Shown here in pieces: positions 38,373 to 46,020 of a stretch of 64,000 nucleotides of DNA. The translations under genes and the position numbers were made by a program. The DNA is from Fontivita pretiosa (lineage in GTDB: Bacteria; Planctomycetota; Phycisphaerae; Tepidisphaerales; Tepidisphaeraceae): positions 3,472,001-3,536,000 of the forward strand of contig NZ_CP191258.1 in NCBI RefSeq assembly GCF_050410795.1. Direction: 5' to 3'. The notes under the pieces were generated by a model, which had not been told where the DNA came from, ran no database searches, and saw only the letters and a program-made list of their open reading frames with translations. Each line of letters starts with the position of its first letter. Within the stretch, counting starts at the first letter, position 1.

Positions 38373-39577
38373 CGGGCCGCGTCCTCCTCTGCTCCATCAC
38401 TTTGCTGTCCCGCACTGCCCGCGCTTCTGCGTTTCGTTCCTCGGTCCGCAGCGCTCTGTCGGGATACGACTTGCTCAAGCCTCTGGCGCGTCACAGGCCC
38501 ACCTCTGAGCAATTCCTTGCGCTGTTGCTCGGTTAGGCCCATCACCTTCCGCGCGAGTTCTGCATCCCACTCGGCGGGTCTCGACGGCTGCTGTACGCCG
38601 AATTCCTTCGCTGCGGCGTTTGCGAAGTTCAGGATCTGCTCATGTGGCATCGCCCAGTCCTCCCGACTACCGTCATGCCTCACCAGCTTGCACTCGGGGG
38701 CGCGCGAGGCGTCCGGTACGAGATCGCAGCCCTCGCGCAAAGAAGTCTCTGGTGGGGCAGTTGCCGCGACCAGCGCCAGCCCGAGGATGTAGCGCCGAAG
38801 GACCAGTGCATCCTCGTATTTCCTTGACTCAGCCTGAAGGGCACGCAATGGCACGAGGTTGAGCACGACCTCTCGGCGGATCTCGGTACGTTCGGTCACG
38901 TGCACGCCGCCGTGCGTCATGACCGCAGGCACGTGTGCAAGGCCCAATTCGGCTTTCGGGCCCTTCACGGTCACCTCGACGTCCGGACCCTCTAGGATCT
39001 CGCCGGCGATAGTGGTGTATTGTGCCGAGCGATGCATTGGCTGGACGTTGAAAGCGCGAATAACGGACCGCACGATCCGCGGCAACTTGGCCTGCGTCGC
39101 CCTAGAATCCCAAGACCCGAACACAATTGAGGTCGGTGCCACGCGAGCGAGCTTCTCGGCATTTGCCTGGCGATGAAAGGCGTAGAACGCCTCGAACAGC
39201 TCCGCACCGATGGTGGAGAACCGAACGATCGCGTCGGCCGCCCGGTGCCCCGCATCGAGCAAATGGACTTCACGGTCCCCGGTCGCATCGCGCGCAATGA
39301 TGACGACTTGTGGCACAAGGTGTCTGTACTTCTCGCGCTTAAAGATCGGCTCCATGCGGTTGGCCTGCGAGCCGACGCTGTCGATCTGGCATACGTTTGT
39401 ACGATCCTCGAAGACGTCGATGTTGTACCCGGCCTTGTCCTGTTCGACGGGATACGTCGGCGGGAAAATCACCGCGTCCTTGCCCTCGACGGGTTCGAGC
39501 CACTGGCGCATGACCAGCGCCGCCACATCACTATCGTCGGTGAGCCAACTGTCGAACTGTTTCAGGATATCAACCAT
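38369..39577 (-). CDS. csb1: Type I-G Cas7 backbone protein Csb1
   Basis: 402 residues of the GSU0053/Csb1 family, the crRNA-binding backbone of the I-G Cascade. The N-terminal VFPPTYP-like segment here reads AVIFPPTYPVEQDKAGYNID, followed by CQIDSVGSQANRMEP, which is typical. ATG 39577 has AGGAGA 6 nt upstream and overlaps the end of the preceding cas8 gene by 8 nt; a longer frame to 39637 is an artefact. It is followed by csb2 with an ATGA overlap. Confidence 0.92.
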   Translation of the reverse strand: MVDILKQFDSWLTDDSDVAALVMRQWLEPVEGKDAVIFPPTYPVEQDKAGYNIDVFEDRTNVCQIDSVGSQANRMEPIFKREKYRHLVPQVVIIARDATGDREVHLLDAGHRAADAIVRFSTIGAELFEAFYAFHRQANAEKLARVAPTSIVFGSWDSRATQAKLPRIVRSVIRAFNVQPMHRSAQYTTIAGEILEGPDVEVTVKGPKAELGLAHVPAVMTHGGVHVTERTEIRREVVLNLVPLRALQAESRKYEDALVLRRYILGLALVAATAPPETSLREGCDLVPDASRAPECKLVRHDGSREDWAMPHEQILNFANAAAKEFGVQQPSRPAEWDAELARKVMGLTEQQRKELLRGGPVTRQRLEQVVSRQSAADRGTKRRSAGSAGQQSDGAEEDAAR

Positions 39578-40472
39578 ATTGTTCTCCTTGAATGATGGTT
39601 GCCTTTTCGAGGCCCTTGAAGCTGCCACGATACACAAACCGTGTCCGTAACTTGAGCATTACCACTTCACGAAACGATCCAAGTGTAGCTACGCGCGCAA
39701 CGGGAGCACTAAGAGGGATACGCCAAGTCGCGAACTGAACCTCTATAGTAGTGTGCTCCTCATCCTTAAGAAGATTAAGAACAGGCCGACGGTAAGTTGT
39801 CGCGGCTGGTCGGTGATCAACTGTAGTGTGTCTCTTCTTGAGCTTAAGAACAGGAAAGAATCGCTGAAGTCCGATGGCGCCAAGAAGCTCGGTAGCGGGG
39901 CGGGTCGGTAACTCTTTAAGCCCCCTGTGCTCATTGAGAGAGAATCCTATGTTCAAAGCGTCCCAGCACAGATCGCTGTCAAAGCCATAGGAGCCCTGTT
40001 GCCTAGCACTGACTTTTAACATGTCGGCGGGATTGGACAGAATTTCGGCCTTTACCCTACCCAGGGGTTTCTGCCATTTTGTGAACATTTGCGCCGAGGT
40101 TGCGTTGGCTGCCCAAGTCTTGAATGGGTTCTTATCTACCGCATTCGCTTTCGTTGTCTCCAGATCAACCGTTGTGCACCACCAATCCAGACGCAAAACG
40201 ATTAGATCACGAATGTGAATCTGAAGCGGTGCTGTTTTGGGATCATCAGAAGGTAGAGAACGGACCTGCGCAGAGATAAGGGCGTTCAGGACGTTCTGTA
40301 AATCGAAGGTCTGAGCATTCTGGAGCACGAGCAGGAATCTATGCTCATCAAACCACCCCTCCGCCCCGGGCCACAGGCGGTGGGCCAGCTCCAGCAGGCC
40401 GCAGCAGGCAAAGAACTGCCCGGGATTGGTCACATCGACGTTTACACTGAAACTGGGCGTGAGATTGCTCAT
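39570..40472 (-). CDS. cas8: Type I-G small Cas8-like subunit (GSU0052/Csb3-like)
   Basis: 300 residues. The N-terminal NPGQFFACCGLLELAHRLWP is the recurrent start of this family, found next to cas3 in I-G loci and treated as the Cas8 (large-subunit) equivalent that would recognise the PAM. It ends in QGEQYG just inside csb1. ATG 40472 overlaps the cas3 stop as ATGA. Its base composition is visibly more AT-rich (about 39640-40300) than its neighbours, a possible sign of separate origin or relaxed selection. Naming in this family is unsettled; the position and N-terminal motif support the call. Confidence 0.8.
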   Translation of the reverse strand: MSNLTPSFSVNVDVTNPGQFFACCGLLELAHRLWPGAEGWFDEHRFLLVLQNAQTFDLQNVLNALISAQVRSLPSDDPKTAPLQIHIRDLIVLRLDWWCTTVDLETTKANAVDKNPFKTWAANATSAQMFTKWQKPLGRVKAEILSNPADMLKVSARQQGSYGFDSDLCWDALNIGFSLNEHRGLKELPTRPATELLGAIGLQRFFPVLKLKKRHTTVDHRPAATTYRRPVLNLLKDEEHTTIEVQFATWRIPLSAPVARVATLGSFREVVMLKLRTRFVYRGSFKGLEKATIIQGEQYG

Positions 40473-43264
40473 ACCACGGCCTCCCCCTTGTTCTCGTTGG
40501 CCGCGGTCGAGGCCATGGCATCTGCGCATCGCAGTAGTGACTCCAGCCAGGCCAGCCCCCAGCGGCCAAAGCGATGCTGAAGTCGGCCGAATCCCTGGAT
40601 CGCTTCCACAGCCGCTGTTTCATTCTGGCGGGTGGTTGGACGCCTGCGCTGCCCCGTCGCCGGGTCTGTTGGGCCCTCATTGTCAAACGCTCGCTGTTCG
40701 AAGTGTGGCCGGCCCCACCCGTGATGCGCCGCGATCAGATGAAGAGTCAGATCGCGTTCCGGGTGTCCGTTGATGTCAGGATCGGCAGCCGCTTCCAGCA
40801 GTGATCCGAATTCGTGCCGATAGCCGCCCAGCTCGCGCCAGTGACCGTACTTTTCTGACTTGGCCAGCGGTTCGCTGCCATTCGTGTTGTTGGCATACCG
40901 CTGCCAGACCGGTCGATCTTTGCCTCGATCGTGCCAGCGTGCGGCAAGCACCAGAGCCTCGCGCAACGGGTTCGGCAGCCCGAGCGCACGCCCGATGTGC
41001 TCTGCATGTGTCGAGACGCAATTAAGGTGGTCGGACAGACTCTCTCGGAGTGGCGCCTGTTCCGGGCTATCGGCAGCGACTTCCCGTTGCTCAGCCAGCA
41101 GTACCAGCTCTTCGACGACGCCTTCATCTTCTTCGCCCTCCGGCGGTTCCTTCAGCGAGATGCGCTCGCGCTGGCGCAAGTTGACCGGCGGCTCGTGGGT
41201 TTCCTGTCCGGTGAGCAGATGCGTCCAGCGTTCGCCCTCGGCGTCGCGGATGTACAGCCAGCGCTCGCGCTTACGCAATGCGCCTGCGGTCTGTGCCCGG
41301 CCGGACGATTCCTCGGCCACGTCGAGTTTATCGCGTGGTTCAATCTTCGCTGGATCGAGCATTCCGTTCTCATTCAGCCCCCCGGCTTCGATGGGAAGGA
41401 CAACCGTCGCATAAGCAAGCGGGTCGTGTCCCTGGGGCTTCTCAAGTAACTTTGAAAGCTGCCACAGCGATGCCTCGCCGCGTTCGTTCAGCAGCACCAG
41501 CTTAAAATCAAGCCGCTCGTTCTTATGGCGATGTTCCTTCAACAGCTTGGCAAGAGCGTCGCGGACGCGATTGGTCCGGTCGCGCAGCCGCTCATGCGCA
41601 AGAATCGGGCAAGCCTGGAACCATTGACAAAGCGATTCTTTTTCGACCTCTGCCTCCGCCAGCATGCGCACTTCTGCGCGCCAGGCTACGTATGTTTCCG
41701 GCGGGTCGGCTGTCAGTCCGTGCAGGTAAGCTTCTACCTCCGGTCGGCCCGGCATTTGCTGGTCGATCGATGTAAGCGACCAGGCGTCGAACAGGATATC
41801 GGTGGCGGGCAGAATGTGCGGCGCCGCGGCAAAAGCACTGAGGAGATCCTGTTGCTGAGATAAAGCCTTGAGTGCCTGTGACGAAGCATCGTATGCATCA
41901 TTTGCTGACGGCAGTTGCCGAAGCACCTCGACCGTCTTGTGCAACTGTTCTCTCAGTGGATCGCTCTTTTCGATCGGACCTGCGACAACGGTAATCGTTG
42001 CATCTCGCGGCTGATCATCCTTGTCCACGCCGAGTCGATTCACGCGACCCAGCCGCTGAATCATGCTGTCCAGCGTCGTCAGGTCGCAGACCATATGATC
42101 GGCGTCCAGATCAATGCCCACCTCGCCAGCGGAGGTCGAAACAAGATAACGCGTTTGGTCCAGTCGCGGCGGGTCCCGATCGGACTTGAATGCGTGGAAC
42201 AGACTGCTTTCAACCAACTGGTCGCGCTCATAGCCGCGAATCGTGCCGGTCAGCACGGCAACCCGTCCATCCTGGCCACGGCCCAGTTGTCTGCGAATAA
42301 GCTCCGCCACCTTCTTCGCGGTTTCGGGTGAACGGACATAGACAAGAACGCGGCAAGCTTGCTGATCCGCCTGTTCGTGCGCGAGTGCATGGCGGGCAAT
42401 CTGCCCGGTCAAATCCTCAGTTGAATCCACATGAGCAAATCTCAATCGCTTCACCGCGGCGAGGCGTTGCCGAACAAGCGGGTGGTTGTGATCTGCGGCA
42501 TCAAGTTCAAAACTGGCTCTGCTGATGGAGCCGTTGGACTTAGGGTTGCGTGTCGTGGCGGACAGTTCCAGAACCGTGAGCGGTCGATGCATATCCTTCA
42601 GATCGCAATGCTGCGCCTCACGTTGTTGCTCGTTCTCGACCGCACGCAACAGCTCACTGAATGCCGGGGTTAGATGTGCTTCGTCATGGATGATCAGTGT
42701 GTCGTGGCCGATCAGACCTGCGTGGTGGGCGCGCCCGTATCGCCCGTCGCCATAGCCGCTGAACAGCAGCTTGCTGCCGATCATGTCGATCGTGCCGATG
42801 ATGATCGCAGGATGGGCAGGATTGATCTTCCATGCGCCGTTATCTGCCAGCTCGCCGCGAAGCGTGCTGACGGCCAGCGGTGGAAGCTTGCTATCAAGTC
42901 CGGCCATTTGCCGCAGCGCGTCGGCCAGCGCCTGGATCGCGTGCGCGTGTTTGCTCCACTGCGAATCTTGAGGTTGCAGCAACCGCTGGCGCAGCTTCTC
43001 GGCGACGTCCGTCGCCTGATCGACAACGGTCCGCCGATTCACGATGTACACCAGTCTCCTCGGCAGCTTTGCTCCATTGGCCAGCGCGATCAGCCAGATG
43101 GCGATCACGCTGGTTTTGCCCAGACCGGTCGGTATGTCGATCAGCGAAGGCACTTTGCCCTGAGAGAAAAACTGCTCATACAGCCGCTGCTGCCAGGGCA
43201 TGGGGCTGTAACCCGTAAGCGCCTCAAAGAACGGCTTGAAACCCAGGATTTCCCCGCAGGCCAT
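40469..43264 (-). CDS. cas3: Cas3 helicase-nuclease with C-terminal HD domain (type I-G)
   Basis: 931 residues. An SF2 helicase comes first: Walker A IPTGLGKTS at about residue 44, DEAH (IIHDEAH) at about 193, and the motif V/VI region TSAGEVGIDLDADHM and MIQRLGRVNRLG. The HD nuclease is at the C-terminus (HAEHIGRAL, RWHDRGKDRPVWQ at about 775), the reverse of the canonical HD-helicase order and characteristic of I-G Cas3. It degrades DNA recruited by Cascade. It is the first gene of the operon; the 50 nt upstream hold only a weak -35/-10 candidate (TTGAAC at 43320-43315) before an integrase scar begins. Confidence 0.95.
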   Translation of the reverse strand: MACGEILGFKPFFEALTGYSPMPWQQRLYEQFFSQGKVPSLIDIPTGLGKTSVIAIWLIALANGAKLPRRLVYIVNRRTVVDQATDVAEKLRQRLLQPQDSQWSKHAHAIQALADALRQMAGLDSKLPPLAVSTLRGELADNGAWKINPAHPAIIIGTIDMIGSKLLFSGYGDGRYGRAHHAGLIGHDTLIIHDEAHLTPAFSELLRAVENEQQREAQHCDLKDMHRPLTVLELSATTRNPKSNGSISRASFELDAADHNHPLVRQRLAAVKRLRFAHVDSTEDLTGQIARHALAHEQADQQACRVLVYVRSPETAKKVAELIRRQLGRGQDGRVAVLTGTIRGYERDQLVESSLFHAFKSDRDPPRLDQTRYLVSTSAGEVGIDLDADHMVCDLTTLDSMIQRLGRVNRLGVDKDDQPRDATITVVAGPIEKSDPLREQLHKTVEVLRQLPSANDAYDASSQALKALSQQQDLLSAFAAAPHILPATDILFDAWSLTSIDQQMPGRPEVEAYLHGLTADPPETYVAWRAEVRMLAEAEVEKESLCQWFQACPILAHERLRDRTNRVRDALAKLLKEHRHKNERLDFKLVLLNERGEASLWQLSKLLEKPQGHDPLAYATVVLPIEAGGLNENGMLDPAKIEPRDKLDVAEESSGRAQTAGALRKRERWLYIRDAEGERWTHLLTGQETHEPPVNLRQRERISLKEPPEGEEDEGVVEELVLLAEQREVAADSPEQAPLRESLSDHLNCVSTHAEHIGRALGLPNPLREALVLAARWHDRGKDRPVWQRYANNTNGSEPLAKSEKYGHWRELGGYRHEFGSLLEAAADPDINGHPERDLTLHLIAAHHGWGRPHFEQRAFDNEGPTDPATGQRRRPTTRQNETAAVEAIQGFGRLQHRFGRWGLAWLESLLRCADAMASTAANENKGEAVV

Positions 43265-43323
43265 GAAATGCCCCCAAATGTTCCGCAGGCAGAGGCTACA
43301 CCAAATGAATCAAAGTTCAAGCG

Positions 43324-43478
43324 AAAACGTCGTGTGTGCCGGCGCAGAATCCGCCGGCAATGTCCCGGAGCAATCTGCAAGTGGCAGAGAAAGCGGTGGC
43401 GATTCACCCGGATTTGCCGGACGATTCTGCATCGTGCGAACCGCTGCGAAATGAAAGATGGCCTCTATCGGAGTCGAA
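43324..43478 (+). pseudogene. 3' scar of a second tyrosine integrase gene
   Basis: On the + strand a frame reads CVPAQNPPAM ... LPDDSASCEPLRNERWPLSES. This matches, in order and spacing, the C-terminal tail of the intact integrase at 47798-49243 (CAAQNPAHW ... LPEDTTSCESVQKRGWPLSES). Both run into the same attachment core. The rest of this integrase is missing; cas3 begins 60 nt to the left. This is a remnant of an earlier or deleted element at the same tRNA site. Confidence 0.75.
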
Positions 43479-43848
43479 ACCTTCGCGAGTTTCCACAGGA
43501 AATCGGGCAATCGCGCCCCGGCGCGGCACAGAATCCGGCACACCTGGCGACGCGCCAGCACCAAATCGACAATGCGGCCAGCAGCAGCCTCGGCTGATTC
43601 TGCAGCTTCAGAATCTTCAGAAGCTACAGCAGGTTCAGCCGCTCGCCGAAGGCCGAAGGCGTCAGCCGCCCGACGCCGGCGAAGCGGACGGCGAAGCCGC
43701 AGCGATACGCGACGACCAGCGCAAGGCGGATGCGGACTTCGATCGCGACTTTGGCCAGGCGCTGAAGCTGATCGCCTCGCTGCCGCTGAGCAAGGCCCAG
43801 AAGGCCCAGGCCGTGCGGCGGCTGCTGGCCAAAGGCATGAGGCGTTAG
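43336..43848 (+). CDS. Chimeric ORF crossing attL; C-terminal part may be an element protein
   Basis: A 170-residue frame opened by a GTG inside the integrase scar and running through the attachment core. Its last 45 residues (DFDRDFGQALKLIASLPLSK then AQKAQAVRRLLAKGMRR) look like genuine helical protein, whereas the middle is low-complexity Gln/Pro/Arg. No convincing start lies inside the element, so the native gene may have lost its 5' end on integration, or only the tail may be translated. Confidence 0.3.
   Translation: MPAQNPPAMSRSNLQVAEKAVAIHPDLPDDSASCEPLRNERWPLSESKPSRVSTGNRAIAPRRGTESGTPGDAPAPNRQCGQQQPRLILQLQNLQKLQQVQPLAEGRRRQPPDAGEADGEAAAIRDDQRKADADFDRDFGQALKLIASLPLSKAQKAQAVRRLLAKGMRR
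43457..43478. repeat. Left attachment core (attL)
   Basis: GAT followed by GGCCTCTATCGGAGTCGAA, identical over 22 nt to 49191-49212. The sequence corresponds to the acceptor and T-arm 3' strand of tRNA-Leu(CAA). Weaker similarity (CATCGTGCGAA) extends about 35 nt outward because both sides carry an integrase 3' end. Confidence 0.88.
43521..43542. repeat. Candidate integrase arm site, left end
   Basis: GC followed by GCGGCACAGAATCCGGCACA, identical over 22 nt to 49005-49026 and 49059-49080. It is 43 nt inside attL. The reading frame differs from that in int, so the conservation is at DNA level. A related copy (GGCGCAGAATCCGCCGGCA) lies at 43341-43359, in the integrase scar. Confidence 0.55.
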
Positions 43849-43886
43849 CCGCGATCCGATCAGTTGCTGCCCGCGTAGGATTGACA

Positions 43887-44207
43887 ATGAGCACGTCGTC
43901 ACCAAACGGATCAAACGGACGAAACGCCAACGGGCGCTTCGCCGCGGGCAATCCTGGCGGGCCGGGCAACCCCCACGCCCGCCGGGTTGCCCGCCTGCGT
44001 GCCGAGCTGCTTCGGGCTGTGACGCCCCAGGACCTGCGCAACGTCATCGCCGCGCTGCTGCGCAAAGCCAGGCGGGGCGACGTGCCGGCGATCCGGGAAC
44101 TTCTCCAGCGGCTGCTTGGCCCGCCGGTGGAACTGGATTTCGCCCAGCGTCTGGATGCCCTGGAACAGGCGCTGCGGCAATTGCAGCAGCGGACAGGCCA
44201 ATGGTAA
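43887..44207 (+). CDS. DUF5681-like small basic protein
   Basis: 106 residues. The N-terminus NGRFAAGNPGGPGNPHARRV is the GRFxxGNPGGPG motif of DUF5681 proteins, often found beside phage terminase genes, followed by a helical domain (LLRKARRGDVPAIRELLQRL) and a C-terminal Leu/Gln coiled coil. AGGA precedes ATG 43887. A terminase-small-subunit-like or DNA-binding role is inference. Confidence 0.7.
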   Translation: MSTSSPNGSNGRNANGRFAAGNPGGPGNPHARRVARLRAELLRAVTPQDLRNVIAALLRKARRGDVPAIRELLQRLLGPPVELDFAQRLDALEQALRQLQQRTGQW

Positions 44208-44476
44208 GACGAAAACTCCATCAACTGGAACGTATGGCCGGCAGGCTTCGCGACGCCGACTGCCCGCACTGCGGGGGTCGCCTGGGCATCGGCGGGGTGG
44301 CGCTGGTGATGGTTCAGGGGCGCTTTGCCGGCAGCGAGCACCACACCTACAACGCCGATCAGCGCTGCCCACGCTGTGGCGCAGCCCCGCCGCTGGTCGT
44401 GGACATCGTTGCGCCGGCCTGCGACACCGATCAGCAGCGGCTTGAGGCACTGCTGAACCCCGCGCCGGGCGGCTAA
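44201..44476 (+). CDS. Zinc-ribbon protein
   Basis: 91 residues with two CxxC knuckles, CPHCGG at about residue 21 and CPRCGA at about 56, forming a probable zinc ribbon. ATG 44201 overlaps the end of the preceding gene by 7 nt (CAATGGTAA), indicating translational coupling. The function is unknown. Confidence 0.65.
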   Translation: MVRRKLHQLERMAGRLRDADCPHCGGRLGIGGVALVMVQGRFAGSEHHTYNADQRCPRCGAAPPLVVDIVAPACDTDQQRLEALLNPAPGG

Positions 44477-44736
44477 CGCCCTGGCCCTGCGCTGGGCGGC
44501 TGGCAGTGGCGCCTGCCCAGCCCCGAAGATGCCAAGATGCCAAGATGCCAAGTGCGCCAGGATCTTGGCATCTTGTCATCTTCGCGAAAATCAACGGAAA
44601 AACGGGGATTCTCTGTGCCAGGGCCCCGAAGGCGCCAAGTTCGCCAGGAACTTGGCATCTTGGCATCTTCGCCGGGCGCCCTGGCCCTGCGCTGGAACGA
44701 TCCACCCCCGCCGCCCGGTGGAACAGGCACCGGGGG
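44475..44736. repeat. Decayed duplicate of the ATPase 3' end
   Basis: 44495-44520 (GGCGGCTGGCAGTGGCGCCT...) equals 47054-47079 in the ATPase gene. The hairpin-linker-hairpin block that follows (44521-44673) parallels 47080-47208, and 44677-44731 (GCCCTGGCCCTGCGCTGGAA...) equals the sequence after the ATPase stop (47454-47505). About 240 nt between the last two parts is missing. The fragment is flanked by direct copies of CGCCCTGGCCCTGCGCTGG (44476-44494 and 44678-44696), suggesting recombination at this short repeat. No coding capacity remains. Confidence 0.75.
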
Positions 44737-44908
44737 GGCATAACCGAACGGTGCCAGTTTGCGCCGTCACGAACCGCCGCGGATCAGGCGGCGTACAATC
44801 ACGAACGGGACGGCGGCTGATCCCCGCCAAGCGGTCCGGGCTTCGCCGGCGTTTTCTCACCTGTCGCGCTGGCCGGCCCGGACCGGTCCGATTGCAGACA
44901 GGTGAGGC

Positions 44909-45661
44909 ATGCCTTTCACTTCTTCATCGCTGCTGGAACACGACAGGCGGATCAGCGAGCTTCTCGGAAGGTTCAAGGACCTGGCCGGGCAGTACGTCGC
45001 GACCCTGAAGCTCGCAGCGCAGGACCTGGCCCGACTTGGCGGCAATCAGAAGCTGATCGCCGCTTACGCCCGGACACGAGCCGCTCTGGCTGCAACCTGT
45101 CAGGCCCTGGGCCGCGAGTACGCATGGCTGGCGGCGCTGGCCGCATACCTGAATGACCGGCAGGCGCAGGAGGCGTTCGCCGGCGCAGCGCAAATGATGG
45201 GCCAGTTGGCGCAGTTCGTTCACGACGGTCACCCGCCGCAACTGCCGCAATCCATCAGGGGGACCGACTTCTCTATCGCCCTGAGCGCCGCGCGTCAGCG
45301 CATGCTCGCCCGGATGATGCGAAGGCTGGATATCAGGCTGCGAAGGATGCGGCGCAAGCCGGACCACGGGCGGCAGGGCCGGACAGCCCCCGCGAGTACG
45401 CCGCGTCTGTATCGCGCTGCGCAGGTCGCCGGCCAGCAGTACGAACAGGCGCTTCAGAAGACCGGCAGGCCGCTGACCGACGACCAAGCGTATAGCTATG
45501 TCTGCGCGCACTGCGAATCGCCGGACGAGCTGCCGCAACGCGAGACATGGAAGCGGCAGCTTCGCGCCTATCGCAAGGCCGCCGGCCAGCGCAAGAACTC
45601 ACCCCGCGCCGGCAGGGCGAAGAATGCCCGGTCGATCATTCCGCCCGACGCGACACGCTGA
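44909..45661 (+). CDS. Unknown helical protein of the integrated element
   Basis: 250 residues, almost wholly alpha-helical and rich in Ala, Arg and Gln, with a CAHC pair (YVCAHCESPDE, about residue 200) and a very basic C-terminus (KRQLRAYRKAAGQRKNSPRA). GGTGAGG lies just before ATG 44909. No family is recognised. The C-terminal helix-rich basic segment suggests nucleic-acid contact. Confidence 0.6.
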   Translation: MPFTSSSLLEHDRRISELLGRFKDLAGQYVATLKLAAQDLARLGGNQKLIAAYARTRAALAATCQALGREYAWLAALAAYLNDRQAQEAFAGAAQMMGQLAQFVHDGHPPQLPQSIRGTDFSIALSAARQRMLARMMRRLDIRLRRMRRKPDHGRQGRTAPASTPRLYRAAQVAGQQYEQALQKTGRPLTDDQAYSYVCAHCESPDELPQRETWKRQLRAYRKAAGQRKNSPRAGRAKNARSIIPPDATR

Positions 45662-45710
45662 AAGCGGACAAAAAGCGGACAAAAGCGGATATCCGCTTTT
45701 TTCCGCTTTC
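45661..45710. promoter_or_regulatory. Iteron-like cluster around a perfect 20-bp palindrome
   Basis: Three direct AAAGCGGA units (45661-45690) are followed by two inverted TCCGCTTT units (45692-45709). The centre AAAAGCGGATATCCGCTTTT (45681-45700) is a perfect palindrome. It starts right at the stop of the preceding gene and lies 83 nt before the excisionase-like gene. It could be an origin/iteron or operator for the ATPase operon; a T-run after the palindrome also allows a terminator. Confidence 0.6.
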
Positions 45711-45792
45711 GCGTGCAAACCGCTACGGGATTGCGCCAAAGCCATTTTTGGCGCCGCAAGCCGGATGCCCGGATGTCCGCTTCGCGCAGGGT

Positions 45793-46020
45793 ATGAGCAC
45801 CAACACACCTTCCGGTTTTTCGGCGGCGCGACCCGCCCCGCCACGCCTGCTGCTGACGCCGCGCGAGGCGGCGGCGGCGCTGGCCATTTCCGAGCGCAGC
45901 CTCTGGAACCTCGCGCAAACCGGCCAGGTAAGGCGGCTGAAGATAGGCCGGGCCGTGCGATACGACGTGCGCGACATCGAGGCTTTCATCGCGCGGCGCA
46001 AGGAGGTGCCCCGTGACTAG
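45793..46020 (+). CDS. Excisionase-like helix-turn-helix protein
   Basis: 75 residues. LLTPREAAAALAISERSLWN and RRLKIGRAVRYDVRDIEAFI form the MerR/excisionase-type winged HTH (HTH_17) used by Xis proteins and plasmid/phage regulators. Such proteins bend DNA at attachment sites or control the rep gene. The stop overlaps the GTG start of the ATPase gene. An excision role fits the linked integrase. Confidence 0.75.
   Translation: MSTNTPSGFSAARPAPPRLLLTPREAAAALAISERSLWNLAQTGQVRRLKIGRAVRYDVRDIEAFIARRKEVPRD

Noticed and set aside
43310..44551. A 413-codon - strand ORF opposite the left end of the element
   Set aside because: Low-complexity Ala/Arg/Pro antisense frame of the integrase scar and DUF5681-like gene.
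44529..45008. A 159-codon + strand ORF
   Set aside because: It lies over the decayed ATPase fragment and hairpins; no start site or family.
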